NCBI GenBank assembly: GCA_016748015.1
Contig: JAAOMT010000046.1
Span: forward strand, 429,687 to 493,686
Length of the DNA: 64,000 nucleotides
Reading direction: 5' to 3'
From: Geosiphon pyriformis
Lineage: Eukaryota > Glomeromycota > Glomeromycetes > Archaeosporales > Geosiphonaceae
The notes beneath the pieces are model-generated. The model did not search any database, had not been told where the DNA came from, and worked only from the letters and a program-made list of their open reading frames with translations. The stretch's first letter is position 1. Each line of letters begins with the position of its first letter. Positions 25,807-35,706 of the stretch are shown piece after piece. The position numbers and the translations under genes were made by a program.

Positions 25807-26321
25807 TGATGAATCTCTTAGCTATAGAAAAGCATGTTCAAAATAATCAAAAATAAATAAAATAACAACTTTCATCTCAATCATTCTTTTATTGCTAATT
25901 TCCCTTTCCTTACCTTCAAGTATCCAAACATCTTGGAATAAAAAATTATTTGTTGGTTAATTCTTACCTTTTTTCTGAAATGTATAAGTGTAGCATTTGA
26001 AAATTATTGAATAAAATGTAACTAAAGAGCACATCTGACACTTGATATTGAATTCTAAGAGCACTGATGTAAGACATAGAATTATACCAAGTGTGATTAT
26101 TTGTTGACAGTACGGACTATCCCTCTATCTTCAGATTCTTCAGTTATCTTTTGAAAAGAATAGTAACTGAGATATTTTATAAGACTGATCTCGCACATTG
26201 AATCCATACTTATTCAGTTCACTCTTTGAAGTTGAATTTCTTTTTGATTATTTTTATCACCCTACAATTCTGTTTTCTTTTGCTATCTATTAGTTTGTTA
26301 CTCCAATCCATAACATAAAAG

Positions 26322-26331
26322 TGGTGCTCCC
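26322..26331 (+). other. Primer-binding site
   Basis: TGGTGCTCCC lies 6 bp after the 5' LTR. TGG pairs with the CCA end of a tRNA, and the rest would pair with an acceptor ending GGGAGCA. I cannot name the tRNA. Confidence 0.6.
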
Positions 26332-26367
26332 TGTAAAGTTGTCAAAATCCACTTTGTTTCCTATTGT

Positions 26368-27921
26368 ATGAGTGATTATTCATACCTGCCACAACAATCA
26401 GAAGAATACTTTGAAACACACAACAAAAATGATCTAGACTTTATTGAACTCAATCTTTTGTTCTCTTGCTTGATTTGCTTTCTTATTGAAAATCAATTCA
26501 GTAGACAATTCCAAGATTTTTGGAACTGGTTCTTGAATGAGCATTTAGCTGAAACCTACACAGCATATACAACTTATTACTTTGACCAAGTTTATTTTGA
26601 AGACAACTTTGAAGAAAAAAACAACAATATCAATTAGCTTTTGTATTCTACAACTTTTGAACAACAGCCCTCTGATTTTGAATATCTGAATCATCAAATC
26701 CACATTTGGATTGCTGCCCATCAAGCAACTGAAACTTCCTTTGAAACAAAAGAAGAAAGCTATCAAACTGCTCCTGTTTTTGACCTTTTATTAAGTGAAT
26801 TAGACTTATCTATACAAACAGTTACCTCTAAACCAATGGCTAATGACCTCATACAAGCAAACATTTTGGCCGCCCTCCAAGGTATACAAACTGCTCTAAG
26901 AAGAAGAAACAATACCCCACTACCACTATTTAGAGATAATGCACAAGATCCAATTAAATGGTTGGATGATTTTGAGAAAGCTGCCACAGCCAACCAGTTT
27001 GATGAAGAATACAAGTTCCAAATCGTTGGTGGCTATCTCTAAGACTCTCCTACTACCTGGTTTTCACAAAAAACAGATGCCAATGCTCAACACTAAATAA
27101 TCAGATGGACACCAACCAATGCTGGAGAAGAAAATACCTCTTTCACTACCCGGTTTGAGACCAAGTTCAGAATTCCAATATTAATATCCAAATGGCACAT
27201 GAAATTAAAAAAAAAAATCCAAGGCCCTGGAGAAATAGTGACTGAATATGCCAAAGCTATCAGAAAACTAATCAAACATGTAGACTCTGAGAAAAACTGG
27301 ACAGAAGAGCAAAAGATCTATTCCATCATAAAAGGATTAAAAACTGATCTATCGTATGCTTTTTGGCCTTTTTTGGTTTTAAAAGACAACCCAACAATGA
27401 ACATGACTATTAAACTGGCACAAAAAATTGAAGATAACCAAAGAATGCATTTGGGATCTACACTTTCAGTTTTTGCTCCTGCTTCTGCCATGGCTTCAGT
27501 TTCACAAATGGCTGCTGCCTCTTTTGCTGCCCAAACTTAAAACTCAAATAAACAGTTAATAGATAGACTCACAGCTAATCTTGCTTGGCTACTGGAACTT
27601 TTGGCCCAAGCAGTTAGAGAAAATTAACAATCCCAAAGACCCAGATTTGAACTCCATTTTAATTAGCTCCAACAATCACTATATCAAAGACAGCAAAATT
27701 GCAGCCCATCTGTATGCTATCACTGTGGACTAACTGGACACTTTTCAAGAGACTGTAACAATCCTTCATTGTCCCCTCCAGCTTTTAGAAATAATGACAC
27801 TCAGAATAACAGACCCAACAATAATAATGTTCCCAATCAAAGATTCAATCATGCCAACATCAATTTCTTTGGAGAGAATCCCCTAGTGGAAGCCACTATT
27901 TATCAGCCTTTAAACTGGTAG
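26368..27921 (+). pseudogene. gypsy-A gag (capsid and nucleocapsid), broken by stops
   Basis: 518 codons in one frame from ATG 26368 to TAG 27919-27921, with no frameshift. Gag builds the virus-like particle. The N-terminal ~90 residues are acidic and aromatic-rich (MSDYSYLPQQSEEYFETHN). The capsid-like region runs from about 26890 to 27460 (FRDNAQDPIKWLDDFEKAA, TTWFSQK, RFETKFR, KIYSIIKGLKTDL). The nucleocapsid knuckle CYHCGLTGHFSRDC (CX2CX4HX4C) is at 27715-27756. Internal stops are TAG 26635, TAA 27040, TAA ~27094, TAA 27538, TAA ~27625 and TAG ~27661. All are one C-to-T step from a Gln codon, and most sit in Gln-rich context. The final TAG right after the slippery site looks like the natural gag end. 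Confidence 0.87.
27909..27915 (+). promoter_or_regulatory. Slippery heptamer for -1 gag-pol frameshifting
   Basis: TTTAAAC sits in the gag frame as T-TTA-AAC, two codons before the gag stop (TGG TAG). After a -1 slip the ribosome reads CTG GTA GGC ACA and enters the pol frame, which is open from here to the protease. A possible stem just downstream pairs GGTAGGC (27917-27923) with a GCCAACC near 27950, with one mismatch; it starts too close to be a standard stimulator. Confidence 0.7.
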
Positions 27922-30900
27922 GCACATCTTCAAAAAGTGAAAGTGCAAGCCAACCAGAAGAAAACCTCTTTTATGCTTTTAACCTAACTGATAATGACCA
28001 TGACATGAATAAACTAGCAATCAACACTTCTGAACCAACAAAAAAGAAGAAAAAAGCCAAAGTTGATTTCATTATAGATCCAAAGAAAGTCTCCATATTA
28101 ACTGCTAATAACAATGAGCTACTAAAAGCTAAAGTTTTTAAAAATCCTCCAAAGTTGAAATCTCCAGAAATTGTACAAAAATTTGAACCATATTTTGTTG
28201 TTAAAGATCTCATGAAAACTCCTGCTCACATTACCTTTGGCCAGTTAATGACCCATCCCCAATTCAGAAAAGACCTTCACAAATTATTAATACTAAAGAA
28301 GAAGACACCAAAAACCAACAAGCACCCTCACCAAGCTGAACTTGCTGACAACAGCAATGTCACTCCTTTAATTTGCAAAGCCCAAGTGGCTGGCTACTTT
28401 ATTGATTTGATCCTAAACAGTGAATCATCTGTTAGTGTTATTGTCAAACACTTTTTAGAAGCAATTGGCAGAAAAATTAATGAATCATCCACAAGACCAA
28501 TAACCAATATACATGGTGACAAAAAAAAAGGTCTGGACATAGCCAAAGCTGTTCCTGTCTGAATCAATGACATTAGCATTGAAACTGACATGGAAGTATT
28601 TGAAGCAAAAAAATACACCATAATAGTTGGCAATGAATGGCTTAAGAAAACAAAAGCCTTGCTTGATTATGAACTCTGTGAACTAACCATCAGATGTGGT
28701 AAGAAACCCATTGTGGTTAAGTGCCATTATTGGACAACTCCTTCAGTAACCTAACAGAACCAAGAAGAAGAACAATCAAATAAATCAGATGATAATGAGA
28801 GCAATGATAATGAAGATTAAGAAAAACAAAAAAAAACTGCTAAACTCGTCTATACCATCTTCATTAGCAATGACAAGCCACTGAATAATATTAAAGCTGA
28901 TAAAGAAGGAATCATGGTGAATGGCAAGCTGATCTGCTGGCTCTACTATGATATCCTCAGAAGAACTTTTGACAGAAAACCTGGCAAAAAAGCCAAATAC
29001 AGTTATTGGTGGCATGGTCCTTGTACACAGTGCTGGTGTAATAAACCTTTGTATTCACCAAGTGATGAATGCAAATCCTGTCTAATCTATTACAAAGATT
29101 GGGAACTAATTAGCTTGATACTTCAAGAAGAACTTAAAAAAGTACAAAAGTTCTTTGAAAATGAACCACCTGAAATTCAATTATTAGTTGTAGAACAAAG
29201 AGAACCTTCCCCTAAAGAAAGAAAAGTGAACATTGAAAATCTGTTGGCTAAAAATAGCCCAGTAATCTCAAAAGAAGATAATATTTCTGAACAAACTCAT
29301 GTAATACAACACACCATCACCACAAAAGAAACTCACCCCATTTATTTAAAATCTTATCAATCCAATTGATGCAATGATGAGTTTATCAAGAAAGAGATAA
29401 ACCAGATAAAAAATCTTGAATTCATACAAGAAACCAAGAGTGAATGAGCTTTCTCAGTTGTAGTGGTATCCAAGAAAGGTAGAATCCTATGCTTCTGTGT
29501 TAACTACCGCCAATTAAATGCCATCACTATAAGAGACATGTACTCACTCCCCAAAATTGATACAATATTAGATAAATTCAATGGTGCAGCTTTTTTCTCA
29601 ACCATTGACTTAACTGCTGGATTCTGACAAGTAGAGATGGATCCAGAAAGCAGAAAGAAAACTGCTTTCATCACCAAGTATGGCACCTATAAATTCACAG
29701 TCATGCTTTTTGGTTTCACTAATGCTCTTCCTACCTTTCCATGTCTAATAGATAAAGTGTTTGAATCAGTAAAAGAAAACTTTGTTCTGGTTTACTTGGA
29801 CAACATAATAGTATATTCAAAAATTTGAAATGAATACCTTGAACATTTACAGAAGTTTTTGACCTGCTCAGAAATGCTGGCCTTAAGATTAATCCAATTA
29901 AATCTTTCTTTAGACACCAATCTATCCAGTTCTTTGGTCATCTTATTACAAAAGATGAAATCTTTTCTGATTCAGCTAAAGTTGAAAAAGTTCAGAACAT
30001 TAGACAACCAATAAATGTTCTTAAACTATGTACTTTTCTTGGTTTGGTCTCTTACTATCACAAATTTATCAAGGATTTCTCCAAAATTGTTTTTCCTCTT
30101 AATCAGCTATTCAGAAAAAATGTCAATTATTATTGGAACACTTATCAACAAAAAGCTTTTGAAATTCTGAAGGAAAAACTTGTTACTGAACCAATTTTCA
30201 AGCAACCAGATTTGGATCAACCTTTCATCTTCCATACTAATATATCTGGCTATGGACTTGGTGCTGTTTTTTTACAGAAGAATGAAAATGGCAGAAAACA
30301 TGCCATAACATATGCCAGTAGATTCCTCACACCAGCAGAAAAAAACTACTCAGTTACTAAACAAGAATGTTTAGCAGTAGTTTGAACTACTAGCTACTGG
30401 GATCAATATCTTCTTGGTACAAAATTCTTAATGGTAACAGATCATCAAGTCTTGATTTGGCTGCACAATAAAAAAAAGCTAGAACACAAACAAATAACTT
30501 GTTGGATACTTCACTTGGATGAATTTGACTATGATATTCAATACCACAAAAGAGCAAATCATCAAAACACTAATGCTCTCTCTAAACTTACCATTTAGTG
30601 ATAGTACAATCTCTCAAACCAAACCAACTTAATTATTAGTAACTCCTTCACAAACAAACATAATAATAGACTTGGACAACTACTCTGCCTTAATAGAATT
30701 TTTGGGTAAAGAACAATACTCACCAAAATACACTTGACAACAAAGAGAACATTTGCGAAAATAATCAAATTTCTATTTGATCTACCAGAACCAATTATAC
30801 AAAAGAAACAGAAAAAATCCTGACCACCCCCAGAAAGTCATTAGATTTGAAGAAAGAGAAATTGTAATATACAACATGCACACTAACTTATTAGCTGGAC

Positions 30901-31919
30901 ACTTTGAAAAAACAAAGACAATTCAGAAAACTTTAACCTACTATTATTAGTCTATTTTGGAAAAGAATATTGCTGAATACATCAAAACCTGTGACATTTA
31001 CCAAAGAAGAGACAAATCCAATTACAAAGAAGATATCCATCCAATCTCTGTTGGTCAACTATTTGACAGAATTGGTATAGATGTTGTTGGATCTTTAACA
31101 ATAACTCCTGATGACAACAGATACATTATTACAGCTACCGACTATCTTACAAAATGGGTAGAAGCAAAAGCCACTCCAAACCAAATAGCAGTCTCAATAG
31201 CCAATTTCATTTATGAAGATATTATTTGCCATCATGGCTGCTTCAAAGAACTTTTATTTAATAGAGGAAGAGCTTTTCTCAGTACACTTATTGAAAAACT
31301 TTGTAGAAAAATAGGAATATGTCATAAACTTTTCTCCTCTTATCACTCCCAAACAAATGGCCTAGTGGAACGTTTTAATAAAACAATATGTGAAACCCTA
31401 GCCAAAACCAGTGAAGAAACAAACTTATAAGACAAAGTACTGTTTTCAGCTTTGTTTGCTTATAGAACTGTAAATCATAACATAACAAGTTATGAACTTT
31501 TTTATCTGCTCTATGAATGCATAGCAACACTACTAATAAAAACTGATATTGAAACAATACTCTTTGAAGAGATCACAATAGGAAATTACAAAGATATTTT
31601 GTAAAAAAAACTTGGTATCATTCTTGACTCCTTAGTAGAAACACGAATAATTGCTTTTGAAAAGATAAAACAGTTCCAAAAAAAGCTTAAGAAAAAGAAA
31701 ATCTATAAAACACTTTCTTTAAGTGTTGGTGACTTGGTATTGGAATATTGTTCAGACAGAAACAATGTCTATAGTGATAAATTCTCTAGCCGGTGGAAAG
31801 AACTCTTTATAGTCAACAAAATCTTAAACAATGATTCTTATATTCTTCAAGATCAATCTGGAACAATCTTCAATGATTGTTCTGTTCATGGTACACGACT
31901 CAAGAAATATTATAAATAA
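27915..31919 (+). pseudogene. gypsy-A pol: protease, reverse transcriptase, RNase H, integrase (broken)
   Basis: The pol frame follows the slippery site. A Lys-rich linker leads to a retropepsin domain near 28395-28560 whose catalytic DSG is NSE. Reverse transcriptase (about 29400-30060) keeps FCVNYRQLNAITI and FSTIDLTAGF but reads YLDN for YLDD. RNase H (30200-30600) reads FHTNISGYGLGAV where relatives have Asp, and keeps TKQECLAVV and VTDHQ. Integrase (30850-31919) has the His pair and CDIYQ (second Cys lost), keeps GIDVVG and GLVERFN, and reads FNRGRAF for the middle Asp. It ends at TAA 31917 with a GPY/F-like RWKELFIVNKI. A 1-nt loss lies near 29853 and another shift lies between 30600 and 30957. 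TGA stops (28560, 29445, 29627, 29826, 30383, 30737 and others) fall at expected Trp positions. Confidence 0.9.
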
Positions 31920-32020
31920 CCTAATTGACTGTCTGTTGTGATAATATCGACTCAAATAATCAGCAAAAATTAAGTATAAATAAATACACTATTCCCAAAA
32001 CAGAGATATCTTTAATCAAT

Positions 32021-32677
32021 ATGAACAATTATTTTCTGGATCAAAACATTCAAAACATCTTCTATACTCTCCATAAGTATTGAATCAAAAACTATCTAAA
32101 TACTACTCTGACCATTGGAAAACAAACCACTATAACTGATAACAATGGAACACATACTGTTATTAGACCAAAGAAAACTATTACTAGAAGAGAAAAAATT
32201 GGTAGTAAAATGGATAAATATTTGTTGGAAAGTATAACAGCAGCTATACTCCCATTTTCCAATACAATTGGAAAAACACTCCAAAAAATCTTATCCATAG
32301 ACAAAAATTTGTTATATAGAAGGCAATTAGAACTCTATGGTAGCCTTGGTGAAATCATAGAGAATATGAAACTCATAAAGAAAACAACTTTAGAGATACA
32401 GGCAGAAATTTTGGGCATTATATGGTTAGATGTCTTAAGAGTTTTAACTATTGCTAGAAAAGCCAAAACTTTAATACAAAGATTTGGTCTCTTGGATACA
32501 AAACTCATTTTGTCTCAAGTATTATATATCTTATTCACAAAAAACTTCAACAAACTAGTTAGCTTTGAGTTAGATAAAACTCTTCAAATAAATTACTTTA
32601 TGAATAGCTTGATTTTGCTGGAGCTTAATTTCTTTGGAGAGGATGATGTTATGATTAAAACTTATACTTCTTATTAA
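32021..32677 (+). pseudogene. Extra ORF downstream of integrase (env-like position), function unknown
   Basis: A ~219-codon frame runs from ATG 32021 to TAA 32675, broken once by a TGA in the context KY*IKNY (a likely Trp). From ATG 32210 the rest is open for 155 residues. It lies in the sense direction after pol, spans the polypurine tract and ends 30 bp inside the 3' LTR. The product is basic and Leu/Ile-rich with likely helices (KLIKKTTLEIQAEILGIIWL, RKAKTLIQRFGLL). I see no signal peptide or clear membrane anchor, so an envelope protein is not supported. Standard Ty3/gypsy elements lack it. It may be an accessory protein or a captured gene; I do not recognise it. Confidence 0.6.
32636..32646 (+). 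other. Polypurine tract
   Basis: GGAGAGGATGA lies immediately before the 3' LTR, where plus-strand DNA synthesis is primed in LTR elements. One T interrupts the purines. Confidence 0.65.
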
Positions 32678-33346
32678 TTATCACATGTATTAGTCACTAA
32701 TATTATATAAATTAGCCACACTATTTTTAGATAATAATTATTGATCTGATCAATAATCTAACTGTTGACTTAATCATTGACCTGATTATTGACCTAGTTG
32801 TTGACCTGATTATTGACCACTTTTGACAGCTATATAAGTGATGAATCTCTTAGCTGTAGAAAAGCATGTTTAAAATAATCAAAAATAAATAAAATAACAA
32901 CTTTCATTTCAATCATTTTTTTATTGCTAATTTCTCTTTTCCTACCTTCAAGTATCTAAACATCTTGGAATAAAAGATTACTTGTTGGTTAATTCTTACC
33001 TTTTTTCTGAAATGTATAAGTGTAGCATTTGAAGATTATTGAATAAAACATAACTGAAGAGCACATCTGATACTTAATATTGAATTCTAAGAGCACTAAT
33101 GTAAGGCATAGAATTATACCAAGTGTAATCATTTGTTGACAGTACAGACTATCCCTCTACCTTCAGATTCTCCAGTTACTTTTGAAAAGTATAACAACTG
33201 AGATATTTTATGAGACTAATTTTACACATTGAATTCATACTTATTCAATTTGCTTTTTGAAGTTGAATTCCTTTTTGATTATTTCCATCACCCTACAATC
33301 CTGTTCTCTCTTGCTATCTATTAGCTTGTTACTTCAACTCGTAACA
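32647..33346 (+). repeat. gypsy-A 3' LTR (700 bp)
   Basis: Same ends as the 5' LTR (TGTTAT...TAACA) and the same internal order: minisatellite, TATA-like box and A-rich signals. It is shorter by ~50 bp through loss of ~12-bp units. Confidence 0.95.
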
Positions 33347-33458
33347 ATACTAATGTATTATTTTTTATTAACAGTATAAATTATTTTTTTATTTTCAGAT
33401 TTTTTTGTTATTTTTTAAAAAAAATAACAGTTAAAATATTTATAAAATTGATCTTATA
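33347..33458 (+). repeat. Old, eroded gypsy-A LTR, part 2 of 3
   Basis: Continues part 1 after the duplicated ATAC. TTGACAGTACAGACTATCC reads TTAACAGTATAAATTATTT here, and ACTGAGATATTTTATGAGAC reads GTTAAAATATTTATAAAAT-like sequence. It is broken at 33458 by the Tc1 element. Confidence 0.85.
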
Positions 33459-34800
33459 CAGAGGGGTATAAAAAGTATTGGATACTTAATATAATATATA
33501 AAAAAGACTATATATAGTAATACTATTACCAATTTAAGCCATAATTACTTATAATTATAATTTACAAATTAACATAAAATGCATTCTTGTAAAACACAAT
33601 AGTAGATCATATGTATATATATAAAATATCAAACATTTTTGTTATAAAAAAATTTACTGCATCAAATATGTCTTAGAAAAAAACTTTCTGAATACCAAAA
33701 AAAAGAGATTATTTCAGCTATAAAGTTAGGACATACAAACAGTAAGATTTTTATGACTATTGGATGTTCACATTTTTCTGTAATATGTGCATAAAAGTTA
33801 TATGAGCTAAAAAAACTTCCTAAAAAATGAATGGGCTAACCACAAATTCTTGATAAATATGAACATAAACAACTCAAATATTCAATAATAGAAAATAAAA
33901 AAACCCATTGCCAAACTTTTTCTCAAATATGATTGAATTTTATTAAAGATATTAACAAATTTATTTCTATATAAATTATTCAAAATGGATTAGTTCAAAA
34001 AAGACTTTGCTTGTGCATTTCTTGTCTTAAGCCATTAATTTCCAAATCAAATAAAAAAAACATTTACAATGGGCTTGTACTTATGAAAATTGGACAGTAG
34101 AAGATTTTAAACAAGTTGTTTAGTCAGATGAATCTACATATATACAATTTAGGACTACAAGATTTGGGCATATATGGCGTAAATCTTTCGAAGAGTTTCA
34201 TAAGGATTGTATTACAGCCACAGTTAGAAAAAGCTTTAATCGCATGTTTTAAAGATGTTTTTTATAGATTAGTTTAGATTCTTTAGTTCTTTTGGTTGGT
34301 CATATTACTGAAATTATACACCATGAAATCTTGGCTAATTATGCAATTTTTACAGTAAAACTTCATGCAAAAAAAACTAAAAAAAAGTTTTTTTTTCAGA
34401 AAGACAATGCACCAATTCACACATCAAAAGTCATGTGTTCTTTTTTTATCTCTTTAAATGTTGAATTACTTCCTTGGCCAGCACAAAGTTCTGATATTAT
34501 TCCAATAGAAAATCTTTGGTCATATATTAAAGTTAAAATTCATCAACATAATTCACAACCCTCAAATATTGTACAATTGGAACAGTGAATTAAGGAAGAA
34601 TAAGATACGATACCTGTAAATTACTATTGTAATTTGATCAAGTCTATGTCACATCAAGTTCAAGCTATTTTTGAAGCAAATAGGGGTCAAACAAAATACT
34701 AACATGTATTTTAATATAATAATAAAAAATTAACAATTCATAAGTTAGTTCTTTTATATAACATATTATAAAAGTGTCTAATACTTTTTATACTCCCTTG
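33459..34800 (+). mobile_element. Tc1/mariner DNA transposon with terminal inverted repeats
   Basis: A 1342-bp element between TA duplications (33457-33458 and 34801-34802). Its ends are ~30-bp inverted repeats: the left begins CAGAGGGGTATAAAAAGTAT and the right, reversed, begins CAAGGGAGTATAAAAAGTAT. One broken transposase gene fills the interior. It sits inside the old gypsy-A LTR, so it arrived after that LTR had formed. Confidence 0.93.
33668..34702 (+). pseudogene. Tc1-type DD34E transposase, broken
   Basis: The N-terminal helix-turn-helix is readable near 33687-33760 (SEYQKKEIISAIKLGHTNSK). The catalytic region holds SDES (first Asp), QKDNAPIHTSKV (second Asp) and WPAQSSDIIPIENLW (Glu). 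There are 34 residues between the second Asp and the Glu, which is the DD34E signature of Tc1. The protein would bind the inverted repeats and cut and paste the element. It is dead: at least six stops, including a TAG where relatives have VVWSDES, and indels in A-runs near 33675. The last open piece is 34292-34588 and the probable natural stop is TAA at 34700. Confidence 0.88.
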
Positions 34801-34802
34801 TA

Positions 34803-34922
34803 TATTAAATTTATATTAATTTAATTTGTTTTTTAAAATTAAATATTCTTTTAATTAATTTTATTATTATACAATTTTGTTTTATCTTATTGTTTATTAA
34901 TTTGTTACTTTAACTTATAATA
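34803..34922 (+). repeat. Old, eroded gypsy-A LTR, part 3 of 3
   Basis: Aligns with the last 120 bp of the young LTR. CTTGCTATCTATTAGCTTGT reads CTTATTGTTTATTAATTTGT, and TACTTCAACTCGTAACA reads TACTTTAACTTATAATA, where the old LTR ends. Confidence 0.85.
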
Positions 34923-35613
34923 ATATAATAAATGTTCAATTTTATAATATGTTAACTTTAATAATAATAATTAATTCTAAATTTTATGAAATTTTATTTA
35001 ATTTAATCAGTATTTTTTGTATTTCTAATTTAATATGCTAAGTATTATTAATGTTTTACTATAATATAATTTTAATTAATTATTATGTATTATTTTAGTT
35101 AAGATTTTGTTTTTAGTTATAATTTGTATGTTTTATTTTCAAGTATTTTTTCAATATGAAATAATTTATCCTATTTTGAATTGAGTTTTTTATTTTATTG
35201 TTTTTTTGCTTTGGTATAATATAATAGTATTTGAATTCAGCTAGTTTATTTATTAATTAATTATTATGTGTTTTTTTTGTAATTTTTTAATGTAATTAGC
35301 TGTTTTTTTTCTAAGATTTTTATTAAGTCATATGTTTGTTTTAACAGTATTTTTTAAAATATATTATTTGTTATTGGTTTTTTATATATATTGTTATTTT
35401 TTTTTTTTAGTAATATTGTTGTTTTATAATATATATTAATTTAAATAGTTTTATTTAAATAGAATTTTGCTTTATTGTTCAATAAGCCAATAATATCAAT
35501 AATATAAGAAAAAGAATAATTAATATAAGATATATAGAAAACATTAATGTAATACTATAAAATAAATTAAAAAAAACATATATTATTAAACTAAATAAAA
35601 AGATAACACAAAT
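34923..35613. other. AT-rich stretch between the old LTR and LINE-4
   Basis: May be the interior or the flank of the old gypsy-A copy. I could not find a convincing eroded PBS or gag, so this is left open. Confidence 0.4.
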
Positions 35614-35626
35614 AATATTTCTAAGG

Positions 35627-35695
35627 AAAACTTCTTTCTCTCCTTCGTCCAAAATTCCCAAAAAAGAGTCTAAAGTTTTTTTCGAAAGAAGTTTT
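35627..35695. repeat. Inverted repeat in the LINE-4 5' UTR
   Basis: AAAACTTCTTTC (35627-35638) and GAAAGAAGTTTT (35684-35695) are perfect 12-bp arms around a 45-nt loop, within 4 bp of the element start. The same structure is in LINE-1 and, with an indel, in LINE-2. Confidence 0.75.
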
Positions 35696-35706
35696 TTACT
35701 ATTTAG

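Larger units (their letters stand above)
25567..26315 (+). repeat. gypsy-A 5' LTR (749 bp)
   Basis: Matches the 3' LTR along its whole length. The main length difference is in a run of ~12-bp units at about 25670-25790 (fewer units in the 3' LTR). Most point differences are transitions, for example GGTTGAAAC against GATTAAAAC near the start. It contains a TATA-like box and several AATAAA-type sites. Confidence 0.95.
25567..33346 (+). mobile_element. gypsy-A: complete Ty3/gypsy LTR retrotransposon, decayed coding regions
   Basis: A 7780-bp element starting TGTTAT and ending GTAACA (TG...CA), flanked by the 4-bp duplication ATAC (25563-25566 and 33347-33350). In order it holds: 5' LTR, PBS (26322-26331), gag (26368-27921), a -1 frameshift site (27909-27915), pol with protease, reverse transcriptase, RNase H and integrase (27915-31919), an extra ORF (32021-32677), polypurine tract (32636-32646) and 3' LTR. 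Integrase after RNase H identifies the Ty3/gypsy order. The coding frames are broken mainly by single-base stops and one or two indels, so the copy cannot move by itself. It inserted into an older LTR of its own family. Confidence 0.95.

Noticed and set aside
32092-32304. Antisense ORF opposite the extra gypsy-A ORF
   Set aside because: Shadow of the sense frame, shorter, with no recognisable content.
35624-35700. Hammerhead-type ribozyme at the LINE 5' end
   Set aside because: The inverted repeat is real, but I could not find the CUGAUGA and GAAA core elements in LINE-4 or LINE-1.
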